DNA from: Rhynchonema sp. JSB1_4
Lineage: Eukaryota > Nematoda > Chromadorea > Monhysterida > Xyalidae
DNA length: 64,000 nt
Assembly: GCA_030248065.1 (NCBI GenBank)
Contig: JASAMV010008713.1
Location: 1-64,000 of the forward strand
Direction: 5' to 3'
Below, in pieces: positions 37,178 through 49,900 of the stretch. How positions within the stretch are numbered: position 1 is the first letter of the stretch; every line of letters starts with the position of its first letter. The position numbers were made by a program, and so were the translations under genes. The notes beneath the pieces are model-generated. The model was not told the origin of the DNA. It saw only the letters and a program-made list of their open reading frames with translations, and did no database searches.

Positions 37178-38312
37178 ACGCGTGTCGTTGAAGCTGCAAT
37201 TTGGTTTGATGTTCTCACTCTGAATGTCGTCGATATCGGCCAGCCATTGCCAAATAATGTGCTCACGTTGGAGGAATACTTGACTCGTTGTCTCGTTGTT
37301 TCATCGGATCTTTTTTGCATCAAAAGTCGAAAATCCCGGCTCGATTGAGACCCCTGGTTTGCGTGAGATCTGTTGGGCGGGGCAACCAATGAAGAAACCC
37401 AATGTGGATATGACATTGCTCTTGTGTCCGTGTGTCACGCCACCCCACCCAGCCAACGTCAGTTACCTGGGTGACAGAATTCAAGTTGGCGGGTGTCTGC
37501 CTTGCGGCCTTGAATGCTGCGGCAGCGGCAGCACTGGGAAATGCACAAACGTGTGCGTGTGAAGGACCAAGACACAGTTTTGCAGTGTGCAGCGTCTGTT
37601 TGCAGGGGTGTTTTGCAGTGTTCAGCTCGCTGGCAGTGCAACAGACGTGTTTTGATGACGCTTATTTTGAGAACTTGTGAGAGAGTATTGTTTGGCCTGA
37701 AAACTGTTTTGCCGTTTCACTGAATTTTAGCACGAAACCAACTTCACTTGGACTCACGGAGACTCCACTCTCTTTGAAAGTGAATCAACGCGAGCATGAG
37801 CCCCCAAAAATATTATTTCAGCGTGCGTCAAAAACTGTTGCTGTTTGTGTGAGCGCGCTGGGGAACTTTATCATGCACTCCTCATGCTCTTACTCAATGT
37901 ATTCAGTTCCTCCGCGGAGACAAGGTGTTTCACTTGGCAACGTGTCAAGAATTCAGCCAATCAGAATTGCGCATGGCGAACACAGCAAACTGTCTGACCA
38001 ATCAGAATATGGTGCTGTGAACTTGGCAATTTACCCAGCGAATCGGCTTTCTTTATTCTCTTCCCATCGTTTTATAATTTCTTGTCTTGTATTTCTTCCA
38101 TTGGAGAACACAACTGGATCGTCGATCGTGCCGAGTGTGGCCGGCCGCCGTGTGTGGTTCTCTGAAAAAGCTGGCAACCGCCCCTTTTTCATCCAAAAAT
38201 GTCCGGCAACCCCCTTTTTTCGGTAGCTAGACAGTAGACACTTGTTGATACCGTAAAAACCAAAATATAGCCCCCGGAATCAGTGTACCGTAAAAACCTA
38301 AATAGAAGGGGG

Positions 38313-38598
38313 CAGTGGTGTGGTTGGGGGGGGGGAAGGGGGGGTTACCCCCCCTAGTATCCGGTATCTTGATTTTTTCACCCAGGGGTATCCGGTATCC
38401 TGACTTTTTGTCCAGGGGTATCCTGCCCTAAAATTTTTCCGAAAACCGTAAAAATCGCCCACTTTTACCTCCAAAATGCTCAAAATCGCTTGCTAGCGCA
38501 AGCATAACCCCCAAAATGACCATTTTTTGCGCTTTCAACACCGATTTTGCTCGATTTTCCTCTTAAAAAATTGAACTTTTTTGAACAACCCCCCTGGG
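38313..38598. mobile_element. Family A MITE, right end lost
   Basis: Starts CAGTGGTGTGGTTGGGG and runs through the family A interior (GGTATCCGGTATCCTGACTTTTTG reversed relative to 33681, then TTGAACAACCCCCCTGGG). It stops where the family C element begins at 38599 and is not resumed after it, so the copy is truncated by insertion and deletion. Confidence 0.7.
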
Positions 38599-38984
38599 CA
38601 GTGATGTAGTTGGTCCGAGCAAGAAAGCTAGCTAGCTGGAGGGGTCCGGCACAAGAAAGCTAGCTAGCTAGCCGGGTACCCCGATTTGGGGGGGGTATTG
38701 GTCCAGAAGTCAAAAACAGGGGTATAAAATTTGGTCGAAATTATGCTAAAATAAGCCTTAAAATGCGTATTTTTGTGCACGTGTGAGAAAATTTGAACGA
38801 ATTTGACCATTTTGGCCCATAAAATGGTCATTTTGGCACTAAAATCAACACTTTTCTTACTTGATGACCGGAGCAAGACAGCTAGCTAGCCAGTTTGGGG
38901 GGGGTATGGGTTTCGGAGCAAGAAAGCTACCTAGCAGTTGGGGGGGGGTAATACCCCCCCATACCCCCCCCAACCACATCACTG
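38599..38984. mobile_element. hAT-like element, family C (CAGTGATGTAGTTGG)
   Basis: Ends CAGTGATGTAGTTGGTCCG and CCAACCACATCACTG, interior with repeated AGAAAGCTAGCTAGC. Flanks CCCCTGGG and CTACCCCC do not match, consistent with a later deletion or recombination at one side. A second left end occurs at 43025. Confidence 0.65.
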
Positions 38985-39267
38985 CTACCCCCTACCCGCC
39001 CCGCTCTTGTACCCTACCCCCCTACCCGCCCCGCCCTGGTACCCTACCCGCCCCGATTTTTACCCCCAAAACGCCCATTTTTCGGTCAAAAATGCCCAAA
39101 TTTCGACCGAAAACAACTAAAAAGTGCAAAAAATCTCGCGCTGCGCGCGATATATGCACTTTTTAGTACATAAAAACAGGCACCCGAAAAAACTTGTGTT
39201 GTACCCTACCCGCCCCGAAAATCTTCCCCCCTCCCCCCCAAACCGGATCCCCCCCCAAAATCCCAGG

Positions 39268-39665
39268 CAGTGTAGTTCCTGGTCCGGCGCGGCGGTTAGT
39301 GTACCTACCCCTTTTTTCCGTGCGGCGGTTAGTGTACCTCCCTGGGGGGGAAGGGGGGGGGGGAAGACCCAAATTCAGGAAAAAGTCACTTTTTGAGGTG
39401 GAAAATTTGACCTGTTTTTTGCCCTTTTTGGAAAAAATTCTCCATAAAAAGGGTATTTTGGCGACTTTTGACAACATTGACCTAAAAATCACCCATTTTA
39501 GGGCTAAAAATGCCCATTTTAGGCCTAAAATTGCCTATTTTGGGCAAAAATTGAGGCGGTTAGTGTACCTGGCGCGGCGGTTAGTGTACTAGTGTACCTT
39601 GGTCGCGGCGGTTAGTGTACCTTAGGGGGGGGGACCCCCCCCTCCCCCCCCCAGGAACTACACTG
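39268..39665. mobile_element. hAT-like MITE, family B, exact TSD
   Basis: Ends CAGTGTAGTTCCTGG and CCAGGAACTACACTG, flanked by exact ATCCCAGG (39260-39267, 39666-39673). The interior carries repeated GCGGCGGTTAGTGTACC blocks near both ends. It is inserted into older sequence made of GGTACCCTACCCGCCCCG blocks. Confidence 0.9.
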
Positions 39666-40086
39666 ATCCCAGGTACACTACCCCCCTACCCGCCCCGATT
39701 TTTTCCACCTATGTACCCTACCCGCCCCGCAAAAGTAGCCACAGCACTGGGGGGTAGCGTACCAGGCCGAGGCGGGTAGGGTACCATTGGGGGGACCCCC
39801 CACCACCCCCCCCAGCCACAGCACTGCGTGTAAGCCTAAGCCTAACAACAATGGTTGGGCCTGAAGAAAGACTAACCCTGAAATCAATGACCCAATATTG
39901 TTCCTTAACAACTACCACAGGGTCCCGAGTATCGAAGGAGTGCCCAATTTTTGCCTAAAATAGGCATTTTTAGGCCTAAAATGTGTGATTCTTAGGTCAA
40001 TGTTCTCAAAAGTCGCCGAAATAGAAACCCTTTTTATGAAGAATTTTTTCCACAAAAGGGCAAAAATAGGTCAAATTTTCGGGAAC

Positions 40087-40271
40087 GGTTAGTGTGGACC
40101 GGTCGACCGCTGACCGTAGGTTTTAGCTACGGTAGATTCAACACGTCCACGTCAACATAGCTACCGTAACCTGTTGCGGATAGCGGTCTGCTGCGCGGTT
40201 ACAACCAGCGGATAATTCCCACTACCGTAACCCAAACCTACGGTCAAGCGGTCGACCGGTCCACACCAACC
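40087..40271. mobile_element. 185 bp foldback element
   Basis: Left GGTTAGTGTGGACCGGTCGA and right arm ending GGTCCACACCAACC are inverted, with arms continuing through CCGC(T)TGACCGTAGGTTT. No clear target duplication. It interrupts family B-like interior sequence. Confidence 0.7.
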
Positions 40272-40967
40272 GGCTCCAAATTTTCTACCTCAAAAAGTGA
40301 CTTTTTCCTGAACTTTGGTCTTCCCCTTCCCCCCTTGGGGGTACAGTATCTCCGCCTCCGAAAAAAAACGCGGGGTCCGCTATCTCCCCCTCCGGACCAC
40401 AGGAACTACATTGCCCGGAATAGAGCCCCTCCCGTCGTAAAACAGCCCCCCAACAGAGCTAAAAAATTATGACGGCCCGAATCGAGCTTAGGCCGGCCCG
40501 ATTGCGACCTCTGTTCTGTTCCTGGAACAAAATCAAGTTAAAAATCATGCAACGTGTGGGCGGACATCACCACAGTTTCTAAAATTTCAGATTCAGTTAT
40601 TGTTCGAGAGCTATCAAGCGACCAAGAAACCGATCCCATCCAATCCAATTAACAGAAACAGAGTACTCCGTCCAAAAGCACAAGAACAATCAAAATCTTG
40701 ACGATCGGATCGGACGGACAAACACCGACAATCACGACGAATCGCCCTCATAAAAACGTTAGTTGGTCGGGCTCGGGCCAGTGAATAATACATAAAGGCA
40801 GTCTACACGAGGTTGTCACTCAACCCAATGAATGCTATTAGGTAACTGTGCCCATGCAAATCCCGAATCCATAGGGAAAAGCGTTTTTCATCCGGAAGAA
40901 TACATCAGAATATTTTTTCTAACGACCCGATCCTGATCTTTGCTGTACAGGCAGTGGCCTAACCAAA

Positions 40968-43900
40968 ATGGACCGTCGCCGCGAGAATGAGCAGCGTGAT
41001 TATGAGCGCGATCGACGTCGTCGACATGATGAATCGGGTGACGACCGGGATCGTTGGCGACGCTCGACGCCCGACCCCAAACGACAACGTGAAGATAACA
41101 ACAACGATGACGACTATGCGAAACGCAGTGAGTGTGGTGATGCGATGCAGATGCATGAGGGTGGGCATGGTGATGTACAGGGTTAGCTTCCAGGCGCACA
41201 CTTGATTTTTGCTTTTCTTATTTTTTCACAGTTCCTTTTGTGGTGATTGTTTGTTTGATTGTCGTGTTCTCTCAGGCTCAGCGCTGAATAACTTTGTTTC
41301 TGCCGTTCTTTTGCAGTGGTGTCGTTGGGAAATCATCAGGATACCGGATACTCAAAAAAATAAAAAATTTCGGATGCCCGGGGCCAGGGGGTTGTTCAAG
41401 GTCTGTTGGAAGCATTAAAACGGTCGTTCTGGGGGTTATGCTTCCATTAGCAAGCGATTTTGAGCATTTTGGATGTAAAAAATGGTGGATTGTAGACATT
41501 GGGATGGGAGGTAACCCCTCGCCCCCCCCCCCCAACGACACCACTTGTTTGTCGGGCTTGATATAATCTTTATAAGCACAAGTCCGTTTGTGCACGTTCC
41601 TTTGCCTGCTGCGCTCACACAATTATGCTTGGATTACATTTGCACGGCTGGGCTTAATGTGGTATTTTGTAGTTTTACATATTTGCTCAACCTGTCCTTG
41701 ACTGCACGTTCAGTACTTCCCTGCTGCAGTATCGCTGTTGGCAAAGTCGAACCGATCTGTTGTCTGATTGCAATCTGCATGTTGTGTCGTATTTGCAGGG
41801 CACGATCGTGAGCGTGATGGTTACGACAACGGTCGTACGTCGTCGAGCACGCATCGCCCATCGAGTGACATGCCCGGACCATCGTCGTCATCGTACGTGC
41901 CACAGCAGCAACCGCACATTAAACATGATATCGACCAACAGACTATCGCTGCTGGTTAGTCCGCAGGTTTTTGGTAGTGCGGAGTAAAGTAGTGGTGACA
42001 TGTCAGATGAGAAAATACCTCTGTCTCTCACGCGGTGTTGTTCTTGGGGGAGGGAGCTCTAACCTAGGTTACATTTAATTCCCCGACCATGGTACACTCA
42101 TCCCCTTAATTCCCCCACCGGGCACTTAATTCCCCAATTTTCGCCTGAAATAGGCATTTTTAGGCCTAAAGTAGGCTATCTTTAGGCGCAAGCGCAACTG
42201 TCAAAAAGGGATATGCCTCTTTACCTAATATGCCCTTTGTATAGGGATTTTTTGCTAAAAAAGGGCAAGAATGGGTGACATTTATACCCTCTAAAATGAC
42301 GTTTTTCTGAAATTGGGTCTTTCCTCCTCCTCCCCAACTGGGGGTACACTTAATTCCCCGCCGGGCCAAGAACTACACTGCCCTCACGTATTGACTAAAT
42401 GCCGAGCCGATCACACAAGATAGTTGATCTAGTACGAACTGGCTTTGACGCATTGCATCTGAGAAACAAAGTTCGCTGAAAAATCAAAAAGACTATACCA
42501 GGTGTCGAAAATCCAAAGTTTTCGGGTACCGGATAGCCAAAATGAAAATTTTTGGATTCCAGAAATCTCCGATCGGATGCCCGGGGGTTGTTCAAAAAAG
42601 GCTTTGAGGATTTTGGAAGTAAAAGTGGTCGATTTTTGCGGTTTTCGGAACGTTTGGGTCTCATACCCCTGGACAAAAAGTCAGGATACCGGATACCAGG
42701 GCGAGTAGCACCCTCCCCTGCAGCAACGATACCACTGACTTCACCCATCTGGCCGGCTGTGATGTGATAGGTGGGATTGGATGGATAAGACTGCAACGAA
42801 TCCATCGATTGGCCATCATTTCCACCCGCATATTGCAGCATCGACGTCAGCTGTGCAGTATAGCACTCGCCGGCCATCGTTCGATGACATGGTGCGCAGT
42901 CACACGTCGACCACTGATGATGAGGCTGTCGATGGACCGGAAGTGGCACCCATCATGGCTGCGAAACCGAAGAAAGGTGAGTGCGTGTGGCCAAAGTCAC
43001 CGCTGTTTGATCACTACTCATAAGCAGTGATGTAGTTGGTCCGATTAACAAAGCTAGCTAGCTGGAGGGGTCCGGCGCAAGAAAGCTAGCCAGGTAGCCG
43101 AGTATAGTTGCAGGTAGAAAAAAAGCTTTTTTCTTGAAAAAACGTTTTAGAGGCCAAAATAACGAACCGATATTTTTCCGGTACTGGATAGTCGCGAGGT
43201 CAGTTTCTCAAATCGTGCAAGAACACCGTTTTTATGTATTTTGGTCGACTTGTCCTTGTCCAGTATGTCTTTTCCTCATGAAGCAATTTTAGACCACATT
43301 TTACCCAAATATACCCCATGGGAACCGGCGACCAAGTTTTGGCCCGGAAAGATATCAGAAAGTTTTTTCGGAAAAACGGTTTTTTCGGTTAATATATTTT
43401 TCCTGAAAAATTGCAACTATGTAGCCGAGCACATCGATTTGGGGTATTGGTCTTGAAGTCAAAACGGGGGTATAAAAGTTGGTCGAAATTATGCTAAAGG
43501 CCTTGAAATGCGTATTTTTGTGCACGTGTGAGAAAGCTTGAGCGAATTTGACCACTGCTATCTGGTATCGGCATACCCCCGATACCGATCCGTAAGCACC
43601 ACCACATCCATCGTATGCTTGCGGGCCGAAAAAAACCGTTTTTTTCGGAAAACAGCGAAAAAAATTATTTATTTTTCCGGAAATTTTTCCAAGTGGCGAC
43701 TTTTGAAAAAAAACGGTTTTTTTCCAAAAATTTCCGAGATATTTTCCAAGGTTGCGAGAGGATGTTGTCAAAACCAATGTAAATCGGTACTAAACAGTTC
43801 AAAATGAGCACTTTTTAATCTTCAAGTGCATTTATAGCCTGTTTCAGGCCATTTCCCGACGAAATTTTCTCCAAAATGGGCGTTTTTGGACCGTGGGTAT

Positions 43901-46900
43901 CCTTAAGTACTGGAAAAATATTTGGAAAAAAACGGGTTTTTTTCCGGAAAAAAACGGTTTTTTTCCAAAAATATATTTTGCGGAAAAATACGCAAGTATA
44001 ATCCATCGAACCGATTACTATTCGCAATGTCAGCGGTTGTGAAACAACGTGATCGAGCGGTCGAGCTGTCGAGCAACGCGCGCAAGATAGAGCAGTTGCA
44101 TCGCAGAATGGAGACGATGGTGTGCATGTACGACATCACGGTGGCGCCGCAGAGTGACGACGCTGACAAACATGTGCAGAAACGGGGCGGCGATGAGTGA
44201 GTGCTGCTGGTGTTATTTGTTGGCTCTGACAAAGGATCGAAGTCGTATGTAAAAGTTACTCAACTGCCATATTTTATTTTCTATTTTGTTTTCATTTGTA
44301 ACTACCTAAAGCTGTGCACCACCAGCTGACCAACTAATCGGTCAATAGGATCAATACTGTTGGTGTTGTCACCAAACCGCGCTGTTGCAGCAATTCCAAA
44401 TTGATTAAACGTCAAACCTGCTGGGAGGTCTACCAAATGGCGCTGAAGTCGGGCCGACTGCCGCCAGAAGTGACGATGGCGTACGACCGAAATAAGATCA
44501 TCTTTGTCAAAGACAAAATCGATGAGTCGAAATTGCCAGTCAGTTGATTGATGATCATTGGTTTTTGTCATCTCTTTGTTCTTGCTCGAAGTTGTTGCTT
44601 GATTTAAGATCAAAATCGAAAACATCGAACTGCACAAAAATCCCGAACATCACGGTGGCATATACTCGTTCACGCTGTCGGCATCGCCCGATGGAGTGCC
44701 ACAGAAAATGATCGGTTGGCTGTTCTTGTTTGTTATTGTGGTTGTCAATTAAGTCCATGTTTATTTTTGTAGTTTAGATGCAGTCAACGACAGACGGCTC
44801 AGAACGGTCCGTAAAAACCTAGATGGATCCCAACCAGAATTGAGCTCCTCCCGGACTAGAGCCCCTAAATCAAATCTGCTACCCAGTAAGGTATCTATAA
44901 GGCTTTATAGTTGTACACAGGTACATGTATGCACGATTGTTGTTCGTATAAGCACTGTGCTTATATTTGTAATCGCATCAAGCAGAAGCGATTTATGATC
45001 AAAACAATGAACATCGCCGCAACTGAGGAGCAAGTGTAATTGTCGAATAGCTCCTATTGACGATAGTTTCACATTCAGATTTTTTCACTACCATTTTGCA
45101 TTGAAACGTTGTGGTCATACACCTTATATAAAAATTTCAGTCTGAGAGCTCTCACCAATAATTGAGGTCCCACCACTTTATTTTCGACAAGCTTTGGACC
45201 CAATCTCCGTGCTATCGATGACTAGTATCACTTCGTTTTTGTCAGAAGGCCGTGTAGCCGGAGCTATATGGAGATCCCAATGTCACACATTCTGCAATGC
45301 GCCACAACACAAATTTACCTGACCAAACAACCTTATTTGAGGCGAATGGGCGACCAACTGGCCTCGCGACATTGACATGCGTGACCGAACTGCCGAACAG
45401 TTCTACGACATTGTGCGTGCGCAGAACGTCTTCAAAAGGTACTGGTCGGCCCAAACGTTACAAAATCACGATACACTCAGTCAGACCACGATAGTGATAA
45501 GTTTATTCTTATCGCCGCTGCTGATGTAATATATCTTGTGGGGCGACTTAGGTTGAAATATTTCCGTGTTCCGTGATCAAATTCAAAAAAATCACGGAAC
45601 ACTGAAATATTTCCGTGTAAATTATTGCTGTTTGCTTCAACACGCGGGCTTTTGACGTCAGCACGCAAAAGCACCGTTTGCATGCCTGCGCTATTTCCGT
45701 GTTCCGTGAAACAGAAATGAAAGAAATAATTTTGTATTGAAATATTTCCGTGTTTCGTGTTCAACCCAAGTCCGCCCTGGATCCGAATATGCTATTTTCT
45801 GCTCTATTCACACGAGATGCACCCGTTTCAGCCGCACCCACCACAGCTACAATACCAACCACTACAAATATGAAGACCATCCGAAAGATCTTGGAAAAGG
45901 TCGCTTTGCAATCCAGGGTGCCCATGTTGCGACGAAGCAATTTGAAGAGAGTTTCGGCTGCATCATTGAAAGTTAGTTGTGCATATGTAGTTATTTATTT
46001 TGTATTGGTGCGATGGAGACGGAGTTCGTTTGTTTTTCACAGACAATGCTCTCACGCATCGCTTAGCCCAAGAAGCCCAGCCCAACGCTGGCGCAAGCTC
46101 AGCCTAACCAGAGGCCAACGTCCCAAGTTTATTTTTTCGAGATTTTGCCTGTCGGGATCTTTTGCGGATTATCTCAGATAACCCTGAGGGTTGCTGTCAC
46201 CCGTGTCACGCGACGTGTTTGGTCAATTTCCCCTGAAATCGTGATAACAGTGAGGTGGTGACAAACTGTGAGCGTCTAACAATGGATATTGTTTGCTTGC
46301 AGCCAAATTCGGCGCACAGTTCCACGAACAAAACGTGCACCATTTGGTGGCCGATCTGTTGGGTTGCAACGGCCCACGCGATTTGGAACACCGAAATCGA
46401 TTCACGCAGAAGGACAGGGACATCATGAAACGCGTGCTGCGAGGTTGGTTGGTCGTTTGGTTGCAGCATCTGACATGTGACTCGCTCTGGTCTTGTGTTT
46501 TTGTCAGCCCTCTGAGCACTGGTGTCGTTGGGAAATCAAAAAGCCTGGGCACCGGATACCCAACATCCAAAAATTTGGATACCGGATCAGTTGCCCAAAA
46601 TGAAAAATCTCGGATGCCAGAGGGTTGCCCCTAAAGTAAAAAGTCTCGGATACCGAGGGGTTTTACGGTTTTAGGAAAAAGTTTAGAGTAGGATACCCCT
46701 GGACAAAAAGTCCGGGTACCGGATACTAAATGGTAACCCCCTCCCCCCCCCCCAGCGACACCACAGCCTCTGAGCCAGCATTTTGTTTGTCACAGGTCTT
46801 CGCGTCGAAACCACATTCCGTAAAGAATCGGGCGGCAGCAACGTGAAAGAGTCGGAGTTTGTGATTGATGGCATTTCGCCCGAATCCTGCGCTCGTCAGA

Positions 46901-49900
46901 CGTTGGTGTTTATTTGAGTGTATGTAGTGTACCAAATGTAGTGCTTTGTGTACCCACCTATGTTTTCGAAGAGGCGGTTAGTGTACCTCGCCCCTTTTCG
47001 GAAAAAAATCTCCTTAACAAGGTATTTTGGCGACCTTTGACAACATTGACCTAAGATTAGCTATTTTAGCAACCTCGAAAAATGATTTGTTTCCTGAATT
47101 TGGGTCTTCCACGTCCACCCCCAGCCCAGGGAGTACCCTAATTTCCCTTCCAAAAAGTAGCGAGGTACACTAGTTTCCCCGCCGAACCTGGAACTATACT
47201 GGTTGCGTTTCAGATTCAACGTCAACGGACAGGAACAAACGGTGCAGCGCTATTTCGAAAAAGAATACAACTTGCGACTGAAGTACGTTCCATTTATTTA
47301 CTATTTGATCTGCGAACAATCATTTGAACGTTTGTGTTCCACAACCTTACTCCCTTAGGTACCCCGATCTGCCGTGTGTGATGCGTCGCGTGATGTTCCA
47401 AGGCAAGGCGCAGAAGAACTACTATCCGATGGAGCTGCTCTACATTCTGCCATTCCAACGACAAACCATTATTCAGCAAGATCCCAACATGCAACGTGAC
47501 ATGATCAGGGTATGCAATTTGATCTGTTCCCCGCAGTTCATTTAGCTCAAGTTATGCGTGCGCAAGCCTTTTTACAGCAAGTGTCACAGCGGCCGCTGTT
47601 ATTACGATGCTGATTGTCATAATTGTTTAGATACACTGCACATCGAAAATTAGTGAGAATATGTTAGTTTTGCTAAAACAAAATGAAAAGTGGTCGACAT
47701 GACACGTTTCATTTTATGCATTGCATGTGGTGAACTGGTGCTTTATTTTGACACGATCAAAAGCCCCGGTGCAATAAATTTCAGCAATCGGCGCTGCCTC
47801 CGTTGCAACGAATGGAGCAACTCAACAAACAAATGCGTGACCTCGAACTCGATCGTGCCAATGCGTGGATGCAAGCCTACGATCTGCGAATGGCCAATCA
47901 GTTCATGCATGTCGAAGGTTTGAGTGGGGGCTTCTCTTTTGTCTTTTTTTGATCGGATTGTGATTTCATTTCAACACAAGAAAAGAATTTGATCTTTCAT
48001 GACTGTGTGGATCACCACAGTACGCAATTGTTTTGTTCGGTCAGTCACAGCTCAGTCATATCGTCTCAATCACTGTTGATGTCGAGTTTGGCGCATTCTC
48101 TACCACTTTGCAGGTCGTGTGATCGCCAATATGCGTGTCAAGTACGCCCGTGCTAGTCAACAAGTGGACAATCGCGGCAATTGGCGTGGACCGCAGAACG
48201 ATGAGTGCGTCACATTGTTACCTTTGCATTTTCTCAAGTCGTAATTGAACACCGACTGGCTGTTCTGTGTTCAATGTTCATCTCGGTGAAACCTCATCTG
48301 AATTAGTTCTGGTCAAATATGATATGTTCGCGCGATCCAACCACAGGTACCTGATCCCGGGTCGTTGTGACAGCTGGGCAGCGTTGTACATCTACGGTGG
48401 CAACGACCGACGCGATCACGATATGGCACAGCGAAACATCCAACCGGGCGGATTGGTTGAGTTAGTCGCGCTTACTTCTTATCACAATCCACGAATAATG
48501 TGTTTATGTCGTCTTTCCGCTGCCATGTTGACTGGTAGCGTTGAAAACAATATCCGTTTTGTTTGCTGCAGCCGATTCCTCACACAAATCGAAGATGAAG
48601 GCAAGCGTCACGGTATGGGCTTCGGCAGCTACATAGGTGCGTGCGTTTGTGGTTCACTGAGCACTTTATCGATCAATCATCCCTTTTGCCGCATTGCAGG
48701 CGCTCGAGTGTGCAGCATCCACGATCTTAACAAAAACTTCGTTGACTGCTGCATGGGCAAGATCAACTATCTGTTTGTCATCATTCCCACCAAAGACGAA
48801 GATCTGAAAAGTGCGTTGTTTTCTTCTGTGGTTTTTGTTTGTTGTCTTGTGCCATTCACTTTTGTGGACACACTCATTCAATCCGTAACTAATCGGCCGA
48901 AATCAAACTTCGTAATCGGTTCTCCGGTTTTGCATTATACATGATTTACGAATTCCACTGATTTCGGTCCCAGATAGAAAATAATCATCTGCTGTCGCGC
49001 TGCTCGAACTTAGTGGCGTCAATAGCTCAACTGTAGACGCATCATTGAATAAAAAAGTCGCGTGACCAGACGTGGCACCGGATCAGCAAGTGTGATGTCA
49101 CCAACCACCAACTGCAGACCGCGTCAAATACCTGGAGGCAGTGAACAGCGTGCAAGCGGTGCCCATCGTGACGCAGTGCGTGACCCGACAGGTTGTGGAG
49201 AATGTGGTGAATCGCAAACAGACGCAGACCATGATGAACATTCTCAACAAGACAAACATGAAAATGGGTGGATTGAATTATGCCATCGAAGATTCGTACG
49301 ATCTGTGAGTTTGGTTGTTCGTTGTCCTGCTCGGAATAGAAACCATGGAAGTGAGAATACAGGCTAACGTTTTCGGAGACAGTTTTCTGTGTGACCAGTC
49401 CTATAAATTCGTGTTCGAACGGTTGGTATCAAAGTTGGTGATCTGATGTGCTCTGTTTTGGTCACGGGACTGTTTGTCATTGTGTGATTGTTTCTTGTCG
49501 GCAGACCCGATCACAATGTTTGACATTGGACGCAGTGGTGTCGTCGGGCGGGGGGGAGAGGGTTACCCCCCTAGTGTCCGGTATCTTGATTTTTTCACCC
49601 ATGGGTATCCTATCCGGTATCCTGACTTTTTGTCCAGGAGTATCCTACCCTAAAATTTTTCCGAAAACCATAAAATGGCACATTTTTACCTCTAAAATGC
49701 TCAAAATCGCTTGCTGGCGCAAGCATAACCCCAAAAATGACCGTTTTTTGCGCTTCCAACACCAATTTTACTCAATTTTCCTCTAAAAAAATTGACCTTT
49801 TTTGAACAACCCCCCTGGGTATCCGAGATTTTTTATTTTGGGAGGCAACCAGTGGTGTCGTTGGGGGAAGGGGGGGTTACCCCCCCCCTAGTATCCGGTA

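Larger units (their letters stand above)
36849..40967. other. 4.1 kb transposon island between PRPS and Argonaute
   Basis: No gene recognised. From about 38200 the sequence is a mosaic of MITE ends (families A, B and C), GGTACCCTACCCGCCCCG blocks (at least six, 39000-39790), GCGGCGGTTAGTGTACC blocks (39288, 39322, 39552, 39573, 39604) and G/C homopolymers. AGAAAGCTAGCTAGC repeats occur at 38620-38940. 37100-38150 is unique-looking but without recognised coding content. Confidence 0.6.

Noticed and set aside
42764..43030. Exon 3 of Argonaute starting at the AG near 42768
   Set aside because: The phase from exon 2 would be wrong; the acceptor ATATTGCAG before 42839 keeps the frame and total length.
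44024..44033. Separate start codon for a gene at ATGTCAGCGG
   Set aside because: ATGTCAG is the splice acceptor of Argonaute exon 4; phase and downstream N-domain continuity support internal exon use.
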